NCBI GenBank assembly: GCA_963969395.1
Contig: OZ017796.1
Coordinates: 15,564,501-15,628,500 of the forward strand
Source: Pseudoscleropodium purum
Lineage: Eukaryota > Streptophyta > Bryopsida > Hypnales > Brachytheciaceae
DNA: 64,000 nucleotides
Direction of reading: 5' to 3'
How positions within the stretch are numbered: the stretch's first letter is position 1; each line of letters starts with the position of its first letter. The notes beneath the pieces are model-generated. The model ran no database searches. It was not told where the DNA came from and worked only from the letters and a program-made list of their open reading frames with translations. This document shows, piece by piece, positions 35,201-46,911 of this stretch. The translations under genes and the position numbers were made by a program.

Positions 35201-36411
35201 AGCTGAGAAATTCGACCCTGACAAGGGGTTTAAGTTTAGTACTTATGCACATTGGTGGATTAGGCAGGCTATCACACGATCCATTGCGGATCAATCCAGG
35301 ACTATTCGTTTACCAGTGAGTTTCACTCTGACTTGGTATATGCTCCTAGTATTGAACAGGAGAAGAATATTTAAGTAACGATATCTCAATGTGGAAGTAA
35401 TATTGGTTTCACTCTTGGAAGTTTCAACTGAAAAGATCACGTCAGTCAGATTAAAATTATTGCCTTTTTTGTGGATCCCTGTTATCAAGGGTATGTTTAT
35501 CGAACATTTCGATTTGCTGCTGGCATATGGCCATGAAATCTTATAGGTAGTCTTTTTCTTTTCTTTTCTAGATTCATGTATATGAAGTCATCTCACGTAT
35601 CAACAAAGCTAAGAGGGCATTGGTCACGGAGCATGGGCGGAAACCTCTTGATGAAGAAGTGGCGGAGCTGGTGGGTTTGAGTGTGGAAAAGTTGCAAACA
35701 ATAGTGAAAGCAGCTAGGGCCCCAACTTCAATGGAGCGGACCATTGGCGAAGAGGGCACCACCACGGTTGGGGTATGTTTTCAAATTTCTTAAACCTGAA
35801 AAGGACCGAATTGGGTCTCATGCTCTTTTAGCAGCTATTAAGAGACTTTTTTTTACCAATTTTATTTATTTTCCGACCAGTGGATGCAGTGTTCTTCACC
35901 TGATTCTGGTAATATAAAATTTGGCCCCATCCGAATTACATTTTTTCATATTATGATTAATTGATCTGGTCATTTCCTACCCATGATTTTTGGGTTTATT
36001 ATTACTGTCAAGGATTTCACTTGATGGGGTTTAAAATGTTAGAATTCTTTTGCATTGTCCTGTTTCATGTAAGCTGCTTTATTGATTGCGTTTTTTGATT
36101 CAAAGTCTTCGTCTCCACAGGAATTGATTGCTGACAAAGACGTCGAGTCACCGGAGGATGGCATTGTGAAGCAATTGCTGAAACAGGATGTAGAGCGAGT
36201 GTTGCGCACTCTCAGTCCCCGAGAGAGGGACGTTCTTCGGATGCGGTTTGGGTTTGACGATGGACAGTGCAGGACTTTAGAAGAAATAGGCCTTTTTTTC
36301 AAAGTAACTCGGGAAAGGATAAGACAAATTGAGGCTAAAGCCATGCGCAAGCTCAGGCAGCCCGATCGGAATAGCATTTTACTGGAGTATCTAGATGTGC
36401 AAGGCATCTGA
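32223..36411 (+). CDS. Plastid RNA polymerase sigma-70 factor, 7 exons
   Basis: Exons: 32223-32371, 32873-33237, 34075-34328, 34736-34966, 35175-35315, 35572-35772, 36121-36411. All are GT-AG and in phase, giving 543 aa. The first 70 residues are rich in Ser/Ala/Arg with few acids, fitting a chloroplast transit peptide. Region 1.2 is [20 protein letters not shown] (from about 228). Region 2 runs [39 protein letters not shown] and [20 protein letters not shown] (307-373), covering core binding and -10 recognition. Region 3 starts at 381. Region 4.2 ends with [20 protein letters not shown] (499-518), the -35 helix-turn-helix. Such proteins direct the bacterial-type plastid polymerase to promoters. 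I cannot assign it to SIG1-SIG6. A long unconserved N-terminal region (70-220), partly basic, is usual for the family. Confidence 0.95.
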
Positions 36412-36782
36412 TTCATTGGTGCTGATAATGAAAGTAAATACATCAACGAAATCAGTTTTCAACTGAAATGCTTCAATTTGCTTCAGGTTGTTATATAAGT
36501 TGGCGCTCTGTTGAAGCTGTCTCTCATATCTTTCTTCCGAGTTCTGGGAGAAAATAATTCTCCTTCTTCCGAAGGCACGACACAACTTCTTTTGTGTATG
36601 TATTGCTGATGCCGTTTTGTAACACGTGAACTTGACATGAACTCTGGTGATTTTCATAGCACTCGTAGTGCTTCATTATCTTTACTCCGTCTCTCTCTTC
36701 AGCTAGGTAAGTCACCATTACATTATCAAGCAAGTTAAGACATTCCCTGCAGTAAATGAGTAGTGGTAGAATATTTTGTTTC

Positions 36783-36842
36783 TATCAGACCTGTATCAGA
36801 CCTATATCAGACCTATATCAGACCTATATCAGACCTATATCT
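36783..36842 (+). repeat. Minisatellite of about 12 bp units
   Basis: Five copies of a unit close to tatcagacctat lie about 370 bp downstream of the sigma factor stop codon, probably just past its 3' UTR. The unit is almost invariant, indicating recent expansion. Confidence 0.9.
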
Positions 36843-36849
36843 TTAAGCA

Positions 36850-39479
36850 AATAGAAAAGGCAAGAAGGTTCATATGGAATACAACTCTTTTTTAAAGGTG
36901 TATATAATAGTCACAAGTAATTCAAATTTTTATGTCTTTTTTAATTAGAAAATTAGTAGACTATGGTAATGTGCCCAAAGTTCACCTTTAAATAAATAAG
37001 AATTCAAAAAATAAAAATATTTTAATTTTACAAATTGCAATAAAAACTAAAATTGCTATTTCACTATTTGGGTTCAAATTAAAAAATACCATTTTATGTA
37101 TAACAATGAAGTTTAGTACATTAGGCATTTTTCTTCTTTAAAAAAAGTCAACAATAATGCTATGATGGAACTTCCAAAACCATCTAATTTAAATGTATCC
37201 AAGAATCTATTAAAAGATAGAAGGATGAAAAATTTACTTTTTGTCTTAGTTTTTATCCTCATAGGCTTGAAGTCATTGAAAGGACACAAATTGGCCTTGA
37301 TGTCATTTCAAGGTGATTGATGTTATAACAATAGTTATAACTATTAACATTCTTTTATTCTTACATCCACAAGGAGAATGGGGAACAATTACCCCTTGGG
37401 TAAAGCTTTTGGGTTGTTGTTTGACCCCCCCAATTTTTTTCTTAAAAGAGAAAGTTTGAGGGGGTGTATGTGTATATGTGTGTGAAGCTACAACCCTTAA
37501 GTTTGTACCAGGGGGTAACACCTCTCCGATTGCCATGTGATCTCTTTAATGATGTTTTAAAATATCTACCACATGTACATCTAAATTATTGCAATTGATT
37601 TTAAAAGCAACATGAATGAATTTTTTTTTTTTTTCAAAGAACATCCAAAGGACACAAGGTAAGCCTGGTGAACTTGGTGTCATTTTAAGGTTCATGACAT
37701 TATGATAGTGGTCATGTCTTCACTTGTATCATATCATTCTCATTGTTCCTTTAATGGTATCTTGGAATATGCAGCACATGTATAACTGATTTTGAAAATG
37801 ACGTGAATGATTGAGGAATCTATCCTTGGTATCATTTCAAGGTTCATGACGTCAATATGACATTGATTGTGTCTTTAGTCATAATCCTTTATTCTCAAAG
37901 TCCCTTTAAGGGCACGTTAGAATACGTAACACATATACAACTGATTTTGAGGATGATGTGAATGATGTAAATGATTCAAGAGTTTGTTCTTGGATCCACA
38001 TGAATTCTTGAGGGTCTCGTAAACAAACCAAGATTATATACTTTGAACCAAAAGGACACAAAAAGACACACTTGCCATGTTATCAATAATTATATTACTT
38101 ACTACTTAAGGAGATAATGACACTTGAAAGAGAGCTTTCAATTAGGAGTTCAAACCCTCAAGCCTAGTAGCTTAGAATTGTGAGCATGAAGCTACATGAT
38201 ACCTAAGAACTCACCCCACCCTTAGGGTGATTCAGGCATCTTAGGATGATTCCTGTGATCAAAAATGGTTTATTTGAATGACCGCAGAACAAGACCCTCT
38301 TTTGTCGTCACTAAATGTCGTCTCTTTAGCCTCAAGGCTTTGCATTGACAAGAGACAAGGAAGTTGGAGTAGGACCTTATTTGAAACGCAATTCAATTCT
38401 ACGAGAATACAGTCTCTCATAATGTAGGTGCTTGTTCAATCAAATGGAGAAAATAGTTGAAAGAAACCATTTGTAGTTGATGTTAGATGCTCTTTCATCA
38501 ATAAATACTTGTTTGATATCATTCTGGATTTAATGCTCGATGTGTATGTAACTATCTTCTTCAGTTTCTCTACGTGTTGAATTCTCATCCTACGACAACT
38601 CTAAAATATGGCTTTTTGCCTGGTTGAATAATGTTATGAAGTAAATGTTGCTTCAGTTTCATTTCACTAACATCTTCTAAAGTCACTTCAAGGTTCTGTG
38701 TAGCTATTTGGTGGTCAGTCACATCCGTGATTCCATGAATTTGCAGATCCTGCTGTGACTGGGTTCACTTGTGTGACGTGCATACCTCTCCGAACTCATC
38801 CGATTTCAAAGTACGCACTCCGTAACTGATTGTACTTGGCGGAACAAATTCAAGAAGTTAATTTTGGGAAGGGAACAGCCAGCTTCATTCACTCTTGAAC
38901 TTTTTTGGATACAAACTGAGTTGTATCAAAATATAGAGAAACTAGCAGATTACTAGACTTTAAAGTATATTTGCACTTGGTACGTGACTTGATACTAGAA
39001 AGGAGTCCAGCTCGACCAAAGTAAGAACCCACCCCTCGCGGAGCATTTAAATTGAGATGTGCCATTGATACCCGAGAAATTGCAAAGTTGCAGCTACCTA
39101 GAGAGTGACGTACCTTTACGCATAAAAACAACAACAAAAATGTAAACTTTCCAGATAAGTGTGTTGCCAATATACACAAAACTCAGGTTAGTTAGCTAGT
39201 AGATTAAATGATTCTCATAAATCACAAACCAGACGAACCAATGCGCTTCAAATTGACGTATAGAGCATCTCAGTACAGAAGCGACATAACTATCTGCACG
39301 TCCAACTATTCACTGAACCAGCTACACCCACACCTTCATGCATCGATCGTATTTCACGGCCTTTTCACAGCCTTGTGGGATGCCAACGAGGTTATCATTG
39401 ATACCGTAAGTCTGCACTACTGGAAAGTTTCTGGATTGATCACCACAGGTATCCTCCAGGAGCTGCCCAAACTGAGCGA
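36850..39479. other. AT-rich intergenic DNA, no gene recognised
   Basis: At 37660-37960 short phrases (aaggttcatgac, acatgtataactgattttga, atgatgtgaatgat) recur two to three times, suggesting an old degenerate duplication. The part from 38550 to 39480 is less AT-rich, with short ORFs on both strands and no family resemblance. Confidence 0.4.
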
Positions 39480-40845
39480 AAGCCAATGCAAGCAGTGATA
39501 GAATGGCGGATTGAACACAAGAAATCTATTAACACCCACGTCAAAAGTGTGGCTCACCGACCAGGAGCAGCTCACTGTCCTCTAATTGAGCTTCACATCA
39601 TCGCGCGTGGACGTTAATATCATTCATATGTTCACTCTTCCATGAGTCACCTCTCGCAGATTTTCCATATAGCATGGCGGCATCACCAGTTTCCAAACGT
39701 CTGCTGCAACCGATATCCTGCTGAAACACTGCATTGGTGAGGGCATTGCTACACAGCGCAATAACTACATAGCAATACACTTGCATTCACTGGAAACACT
39801 TCATCACCAATGTGAAAATGCCTAAGCCACACCCTCACTGTCTAATATCACCTGAAACCTGGCAGCATAGAACTTAAACAATCTGCAAAATCTGGTGCTC
39901 GATCGATCAAGAGCTCAAGTTCAATAACACTATGTAATGAAACTCTTGCTCGGACAAAGGTAGGCATAACTGCGGCACTTGAGTAGGTTTTGAGCACTTC
40001 TGAAGCTCAATCATCGACTGTTAGTCCGATCGTACCTTTCTGAATTACATTACATACTAGCTGTGCATGCAGATTCTACAAGTACTGACCACCTGCAGTT
40101 TACAGGTATTCTAAGACGGGGCTGTTGAATTTGAAGCCGAGGAGAGGGATAGCGAGAGCAATGGAGGCAAGCCAGGGAAGAGGCAGTGCATGTGGACAGC
40201 ACATTTAGGGTTTCCCTAAACATGCCATCGTCATGCATTGCCCCTCGCTGGCTTCCCTTCCGACTCCGTCATTCTTCTCGCACGCTCCACTGTCCCTACC
40301 GTGGATACCCAAAAGAACCGGAGAAATGTACCATGAAGGCACAGAATCCCTATCATTTCGTCTGCTCAATTTGGTGCTAACCCTACAAAAAACATGCCGA
40401 GTCCACGGGACAGGCGACAGATCTCCAAGAGGAAAACAAAACTAGCAATTCCAGTGTCAATACAAAATTGAGATACGATAAGACGTCCGAATGAGAAAGT
40501 ACATCTCCAAGTGCCAAGAATGAGCAGCCGAATCCTCACTGTATCATCACCACGAGCAATCAGACAACCCTCTGCAGAATGAAGCGCCATAAGTCACCTC
40601 TGAATGCTTCCGAAACCTGCTCTCCTGAGGAATTAAGTAGATATATAGAGAGCTCCAAAAGATCACAAACACGAAGACCAGTTACGTTGCAACCAGTACA
40701 AGGCTGTACTACTGCCAACGTTCAGACCTAAAATTACAGCCGCCTTGGGTTCTACAAGCTTGTTTCGTAGAACCTCATATAAAATTCATCACGACATATT
40801 AGCGAGCTGGCGTCATCGTGCAGTACAACAATTATTCGGCCAATT
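39480..40845 (-). repeat. Left arm of a 4.2 kb inverted repeat
   Basis: The reverse complement of this segment aligns colinearly with 41790-43640. Matched blocks include gaaaccctaa..tgt and ccacatgcactgcctcttcc (rc near 40150-40200), cgcttcattctgcag (rc near 40580), gctcattcttggca..tgg (rc near 40520), cttgtag..cc (rc near 40750), and atgatgtgaagctca (rc near 39590-39610). Identity in the best 200 bp is roughly 85-90 percent by eye. Small indels put any shared reading frame out of register between arms. Confidence 0.85.
40050..40238 (-). other. Short ORF in left arm, MHDDGMFRETLNVLSTCTAS...
   Basis: Encodes 62 aa starting MHDDGMFRETLNVLSTCTAS. The right arm has the matching MHEDGMFKETLSVLSTCTAS at 42817. 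The changes are mostly conservative (D/E, R/K, N/S). A one-base insertion near codon 23 shifts this copy out of the hydrophobic ASIALA frame seen on the right. I do not recognise the protein; it may be non-coding. Confidence 0.2.
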
Positions 40846-41789
40846 CCTTAATTTTTGGTCTTTTTCGGTGGATTGGTGAGAGAGCAGAGAGTTGGTAGTA
40901 GAGGGGTAGTACAGGCTCGTAGTACAAGATCGTCGCGGCGCGCAAGAACCTCGAGGTAGGCAGGAGAAACTACGATCTCGTTCAAAAAGTGTACTACCGA
41001 CTTGCGAATTGTATTCTCGGTCAGTATGCTACCAGACTGTCAACAAAAGGGATATTCGATCGAGCGGCTTTCAAGGATCTCGAGTCAAACTCGTCATAGC
41101 TCTTGTGTCAACCAATCTATCTTTCCTTTTATGAAACTCTGCATTATATTCCAAAGTGAACCAAGCAATGCAACATCAGTGGACCAGGGACAACACCTGG
41201 CGAAAAGAAGAAGAAAGAAACAAGGTTACACTATCCTACCAAACTAAATTTTTTGTGAAACACAATCTCTTCCGGGATGGTTCGGGCAACGGATTTACAA
41301 TTAATTCTCTGACCGATTCTTGCATGCGGCAACTGGTTATGCTGACGATAAATGCTTTGCGAGACCTCTCTACTTAATTATTCCATGGAACTGTGATCGG
41401 ATGTATCCGGTGGTGTGGCTCTTCGTCTCTCTGAGTGACCACGGCGATGGAACAGCAAATCAACTGCATTATATGGAATATTAGCTTTTTACATTCAAAT
41501 GCTTTTATTGAAGCTCTATCAATGGTATCTACAATCATGACATTGAATTGATTCATACTCTTCAGACTCCTCGTTCTTTGTAATGTCAGTTTCAAGACAT
41601 AGTCGAAAATGGCATACTATGTAGCATATTGGGGTTGTGTATTTTGGCAAGTTTGGATCATTTGCACGTACTCTTACCTAGCATTAAGCTAAACTGGAAA
41701 AATAAAGCGAAGCACATGTAGTTTGTATCACACTTAGAAAATTAGGAAAGAGCCAGAAATTGAAAGAAAGATTAAAGAATGGATAAAGA
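40846..41789. other. Centre of the inverted repeat
   Basis: About 0.95 kb of unique DNA between the arms, with no recognisable gene. tagtac words recur around 40880-41000 and again in the right arm near 41900-41960. If the arms are transcribed outward, this is where a shared bidirectional promoter would lie. If they are transcribed through, it is the loop of a hairpin RNA. Confidence 0.5.
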
Positions 41790-42816
41790 AAGGAGGTACC
41801 TGAATGATTGTTGTACTGCACTTGACGAAGACGATTGTGCGAGCGCGCAAATTGCGGTGATGATTATATTCCAAAGGATCTACGACACGAGCTTGTAGTA
41901 CCATTGCGGCTTTAATTTTAGGTTTTGAACTTTGGCACTCGTACTATGCTGTAGTACCGGTGGCACTGCGACTGTGCTCATCTTTTTAATTGATTGCTTT
42001 GTGATCATTTGCGTGTACATGAACTCTCTACTTAATTCCACAGGAAAGTAGGTTATGGAGGCATGCAGGTAACTTGTAACGCTTCATTCTGCAGTGCGCT
42101 CTTTGATTCTTGGTACCATGGTGATCAATTGATCATACTGCAGTTCCGACGAGTGGATTCGGGTGCATAAGATTGCTGGATGCTCATTCTTGGCATCTGG
42201 AGATGTAGTTTCTTATCCAGACTTAGTTCCGTTGCTCAATTTTGGGTCTCCCATGTATGCAACGACGATCTTATGTCAGTATCTGTGACGATTGAATCAG
42301 TGTTTTAGAATAATTCTGCTTCACTTCGTCGGGGTTTTAGTTCATTTCGTTCTCGCAACTGAACCGCCCATAATCAAATGATCTGCCTAATCTTAACTGC
42401 TGAGAACGTTAACTGGCATTTCATTTGCCGACCACGCTCTCTCAGAGATTGGCCGACTCCGATGCAGAGTTCACAAATGTGGCTAACTTTAGCAAAATTT
42501 CTACGCAATGAACTTAATTATAGCTAAAGAAAATATGTATTATGAGTGTTAAATTTGATTGATTAGCACATTTAGCAGTGTTTTTCCCAACCTGAGCCAG
42601 TCACGAAACTCACATTTGGGATCATTGGGAGATTTGTCGAGTCGCTCTGCGTGCCTGACCTGTGGACCCTGTATATGTGTTTCCGGTTAGCGCCACATTG
42701 TGCAGACGTTGTATTAGGGTGTTCTGATCCTTCGTTCACGGTACGTTAATAACTTCGTTTATCTTTGGTATGAATGAGAGGAATGACGGAGTCGGAAGTG
42801 AAGCCAGCGTGGGGCA

Positions 42817-43023
42817 ATGCATGAAGATGGCATGTTTAAGGAAACCCTAAGTGTGTTGTCCACATGCACTGCCTCTTCCCTGGTTGCCTCCATTGCTCTC
42901 GCCGTTCGTCTCCTCTACTGCAACTTTAACAGCCCTGTCGATCGCAGAATGTGTGTTCCAACATGCAGGTGGTTTGTACTTGAATATTTGCACACGTATA
43001 CTTTAATTAATGTTAATCAGTAA
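42817..43023 (+). other. Short ORF in right arm, MHEDGMFKETLSVLSTCTAS...
   Basis: Encodes 68 aa: MHEDGMFKETLSVLSTCTAS, then the hydrophobic SLVASIALAVRLLY, then a Cys-containing tail. It is paired with the left-arm ORF at 40050-40238. No known family is recognised, and the copies may be the first exon of a duplicated gene or plain repeat DNA. Confidence 0.25.
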
Positions 43024-43120
43024 GGTATGGTCAATGACTTGCGGTTGTCGATTGTGCTTCTTGACTTTCACAAGTGCCTATCTCACGTTGCCTAGCTTCA
43101 ATTGCTTCAATTGCTTCAAT

Positions 43121-43410
43121 TACTTGAATGGAATTGTTACTGATATTCGCCATACTCGCCAATGTAGTGCTTCTTCACGTTTCCTAGCTTCAATTGCTTT
43201 AGAGGATTACATACCTTCCAGATTGCGTTACTTAATGTTTAGGCTGCCGGGTTTCAGGTGATATGTATTAACTCAAGCTGGATCTATCTAGCATAGACAT
43301 TGTATATGTTGTTGGCGATAGAATGCTTACAGCTGGTACTTGAATGAAATTGCTACATGTTGTCGTAGCTCTGATATTCGCCATACTCGCCAATGCAGTG
43401 CTTCTTCAGG
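43121..43410 (+). repeat. Direct repeat of about 60 bp, 215 bp apart
   Basis: tacttgaatggaattgttac followed by tgatattcgccatactcgcc and aatgtagtgcttcttca (43121-43177) recurs nearly unchanged at about 43336-43408. Only the second copy aligns on to the left arm, so the duplication is specific to the right arm. cttcaattg is also repeated three times at about 43097-43123. Confidence 0.8.
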
Positions 43411-43640
43411 AGATATATTGCAGCAGTGGATATGGAGAGTTTTGATGCAAGGGAGGTGATTCACGGAAGAATGAACACATGAATGATACTCATGTCCACG
43501 TGCAATGATGTGAAGCTCACGTAGAGAGCAGCCCCTGGCCTAGAATCGATGCTAAAGGATGATGATCGCAGTGGGGACGTGATTGCGCAGCTTGATTCTT
43601 GAGGTGGGCATCAATAGATTTCATGTGTTCAATCTGCTGT

Positions 43641-44263
43641 TCAGTACTATGGAATGTGCAAGAGAGAATATACTTCACAAATGATGTACTACACAGATGA
43701 TTGCTCACTATTCCATAGCTTTTGCTCACCTCTTATCACAACAAGGTTTCCAACATGACTAGAATTTCCAATGATTTTTGGACATTGATCATGGGGAATG
43801 AAAATGAAGTAGGTCAATCATGAGGAGATTATTCCATCTACTTTGTTAGTACAAATTACACCAGAAGTTAGGGAGTTTTATCCACTAAATATTTATTCAT
43901 TTTGCTTGACATGTACACAAAGAACACACAAACTCAGATACTGTTACGTGTCTGGAAGCTAGCAACAGAAACAGAAATCCTAATCCATGTTGATTTGGGT
44001 GTTATAAAAAGACATGGCAAAGGCTTGAAATTGCAAAACCTTCTTCAACCTTTAACATAGCATCAATGAAACACACCTGGAGAGGTTGAAGTGAAGTGGA
44101 ATCATGTAGCTTCTGGGGAAACTTCTAGGCATTCAAAGTTGTCAAGATTCTTGCCAGCAAAGAAACCATTCAAATTGATCTTCTTCAAGTTTCCTGATCA
44201 CATAGAAGTTATTGGCCTACAAGTCTCATGCAGATGTCCATAGCTACAGGGACTGTAAATTCA
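43641..44263. other. Intergenic DNA, no gene recognised
   Basis: Moderately AT-rich with short frames only. No terminal repeats were seen before the Stowaway-like hairpin at 44266. Confidence 0.45.
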
Positions 44264-44265
44264 TA

Positions 44266-44347
44266 CTCCCTCTGTCTCAAAATAATACCCGTGTTTCCTT
44301 TGTAAAAATACAAAGGAAACACGGGTATTATTTTGAAACAGAGAGAT
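44266..44347. mobile_element. Stowaway-like MITE, 82 bp hairpin, TA target duplication
   Basis: The left arm ctccctctgtctcaaaataa, continuing tacccgtgtttcctttgta, is repeated almost perfectly in inverted form, leaving only a few unpaired central bases. Dinucleotide TA stands directly outside both ends (44264-44265 and 44348-44349). The CTCCCTC.GT.TC terminus and TA duplication are the signature of Stowaway MITEs mobilised by Tc1/mariner transposases. The near-perfect pairing suggests recent insertion. A folded transcript would resemble a small-RNA precursor. Confidence 0.85.
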
Positions 44348-44349
44348 TA

Positions 44350-45395
44350 GTTGTTGCTGAAGACTAAGTTACATGTCAAATCTATTTAGAGGCAGGCTCT
44401 ATTCTAAAATCCAAGTAGCTCCACAACTCCTTTTTCAACAAGCTTGCTGTCTTGTTGTTGTTTTCCTTGAAACACATGGACCACTTCCATTGATAAAAGG
44501 AAAAAGAACACATAACCTGAGGAGCGAGTCCCTGGCAATAGTTTTTTAAGTTTTATAGGTTTTAAAATATTTCTTAAATATTATTTCCTTTATTGCTGTC
44601 ATGTTTTGAACTTGTCAATTTGCTCTTGATGTTTGGTTTCCATCTCAAATCACCAAGAATGTGGAGAAGCAAGATGGTGGTCTTGGTAGCTTGAAATTCC
44701 AAATTGGAGACCAAAATCAGAATGCAATAGTGGATAGAAGTGTGCGATAGGTGGTCCATAGAGTGCCAAATGATGGGGAGGGATTAAAGTATTTCAGAAA
44801 AAAATTTATTTAGAACATTCACTATTGGTACATTGACAAATGCAATTGGTACATTGAAGAAAGTAAAATGTATCATTAGAAGATTTTTGGGGCCTTCAGA
44901 TGCCTGCAAGTTATCACAGCCTGTGAACACAGGAAATAGGTTCAGTGCAATGATCTAATGTGGCCGAGCCCCTGCCACATCATTAATAAATAAAAAAATT
45001 TAATTTTAAAAATTGCATTTGGAGATTAAATTTTTTTCTTTTTCTTTTTTATGAAAAAGAAAATTCTGACAACAGGCCATTCCCCTCGTTGCGGGGAACA
45101 GCTGTGAGGGAACAGGCTCGAAACAAGCTTCTGGACCCCCCACCCCCCAAACTCTTCTAATACTTTGTGTTAGAGTCCACTTTTAGAGCCTAATTAAAAA
45201 TTTTATTAATAAATATTGGAAAGTGTAATGGTATGGATATAAATGTGTGATCTAAAAATTAACATTTTAATATTTTTGTTTTAAAAGTTGTAATTCTTCA
45301 AGGTTGCATTTTATAATACATCTTTACAATTATAGAAATTTGGATAACTTGATCACAATCCAACCTAAAATCTAAAATTGGGACCCTAGTCATAT
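44350..45395. other. AT-rich intergenic DNA with an R1 fragment
   Basis: Near 44820-44890, ttggtacattgaagaaagta links to the end of repeat family R1 (14745-14790). A 20 bp C-rich string lies at about 45136-45149. No gene is recognised. Confidence 0.45.
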
Positions 45396-45397
45396 CC

Positions 45398-45628
45398 TTA
45401 TGACTAATAGAAACTCTTTCACCTATAGTAGGAGAAGTTGGTTTCACATGCCTATATGACACACTAGCTTGATTCTTCATAGGCCCAAGTTTTGTACTAC
45501 TAGTGACCCTTATGACTAGTAGAAAAAAAGTCTTTAGGCCTTGGCCTATAACTGAAAAAGTTTGTTCCACATGCCTATATGAACACTAGCTTGATTCTTG
45601 ATAGGTTCAAGTTTTGTACTATTGGTGT
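45398..45628 (+). repeat. Tandem duplication, about 115 bp unit, two copies
   Basis: cttatgactaatagaaa, acatgcctatatgac, acactagcttgattcttcat and caagttttgtacta recur in the same order about 115 bp apart. The second copy has several substitutions and small indels. Confidence 0.75.
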
Positions 45629-45834
45629 GCAATTAGATATAGAAAGTGGAAAAATACAACATTAAATAAATATGAAACATGGATAATTTTTTACATTTAT
45701 CAATCAAAGTGAAAATTTAGAGGCGAGCACTGAGACAATCCTACTCTTGCTATAAATGTTTTCCACTGACAATATGAGATAATTTTTCACTCAACATACA
45801 AGATATAGTAGCCAACCCATTTCTGATCACCACC

Positions 45835-46005
45835 CTATGATCACCCCCCATTCTCATGATATAGACTATTCTCTTTCTAATCAATAAGAGATGAGTAGTG
45901 ATTAATTATGGCACATCCCTATGATCACCCCCTATAATCACCTCCCATTCTCGTGATATAGACTATCTTCTTTTTGATTAGCAGGAGATGAGTAGTGATT
46001 AACCC
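45835..46005 (+). repeat. Tandem duplication, about 90 bp unit, two copies
   Basis: ccctatgatcacccccc, cccattctcatgatatagac, agagatgagtagtgattaa recur, in order, at about 45831-45907 and 45920-46002. The second copy ends exactly at the TTAA that flanks the element beginning at 46003. The first copy ends in ttaatt, so the insertion target TTAA existed in the ancestral unit. Confidence 0.75.
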
Positions 46006-46911
46006 TTGAAGGACTGGGTTGCGTTTTTTGGCTATATAGAAAATTTGGGTAGGTCATTGTGACCAAAAATTTGCATATTTAAGGCTGAAATTGCAATAGG
46101 AGGTGTAGGCAAGGAATATCTTTCATATGCAAAAAATTTCATGACATTTGGAAATAGGAGCCAAAAGTTATAGCCTAATGTGTAGTTTGTTTTTCAACTC
46201 AGGCAGTCTGGGCAGATCTGAAAAAATCATTTTTTTCAACAATAAAAATTTGAAATTTGTTTTCTAGACTTATATATACAAGGAAAGCTTTGAATCATTC
46301 CATTTTGATCAACGAGTCAAAAGTTATGAGGATTTTTTGTTTGCGGGATACCCTACTCTAAAATAAACTTTGAAAATCCTTTATCATACCTAATTTTCAA
46401 TATTTTTGAAAATAAAATAAAATGCAAGGATGTAAATTGTTTATTACAACATTTCAACCATTGGGATTGACATTTTTCAATTCCATATTTCAATTCTTAA
46501 TAATTTAGTTTTTTTCAACTACTACCTACTTATAATTTTTTTCCTATATGTTGTACAATTCTAAATGATCTGAAATTTTTCAAGCATGTATCCAAAATGC
46601 CTTGAAGAATGAATCCAAAAAGTTGCAATCATTTTGAACATTTTTTCATCCAAAATTTCCCTTGTGAAGTTCAATTGCCCAATTTTTTGCAAGGACAAAA
46701 AATGATTTTTGTCACTTCAAATGCTAATATCTTGCAATCTACACGGTGGAAATTTCTGAAATATTTTTCACATCTTCTCAAACCAACTTACTACAAGATC
46801 CTATGGTTACATGTGTTCAAAAATGGTTTTTTTTCTAAATTTTGAAACTTGTCCAAGAAATGGCAGTTTTGGAGTGTTTTTGGCAAAAACATAGTCAAGG
46901 AACTTTAGGAA
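46003..46911 (+). mobile_element. TTAA-flanked non-autonomous element A, 909 bp
   Basis: Flanked by TTAA at 45999-46002 and 46912-46915. The left end CCCTTGAAGGACTGGG is mirrored by the degenerate right end (rc TTCCTAAAGTTCCTTG). The interior is colinear with elements B and C: gcagtctgggcag, then aaagctttgaatcatt, then aatatcttgcaatct and aagatcctatggtta. It has no transposase ORF. TTAA targets with CCC ends characterise piggyBac transposons; assignment here rests on those ends alone. Confidence 0.75.

Larger units (their letters stand above)
41790..43640 (+). repeat. Right arm of a 4.2 kb inverted repeat
   Basis: Counterpart of 39480-40845 in opposite orientation, longer because of insertions, including a local duplication at 43121-43410. 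Similarity starts near attgttgtactgcac (41803-41821) and ends near tagatttcatgtgttcaatc (about 43615-43635). Confidence 0.85.

Noticed and set aside
36039..36446. 135-codon minus-strand ORF
   Set aside because: Exact antisense of the last sigma factor exon, which encodes a clear region 4.
38889..39498. 96-codon ORFs on both strands
   Set aside because: No domain, opposite-strand overlap in composition, and only the end of the region touches the inverted repeat.
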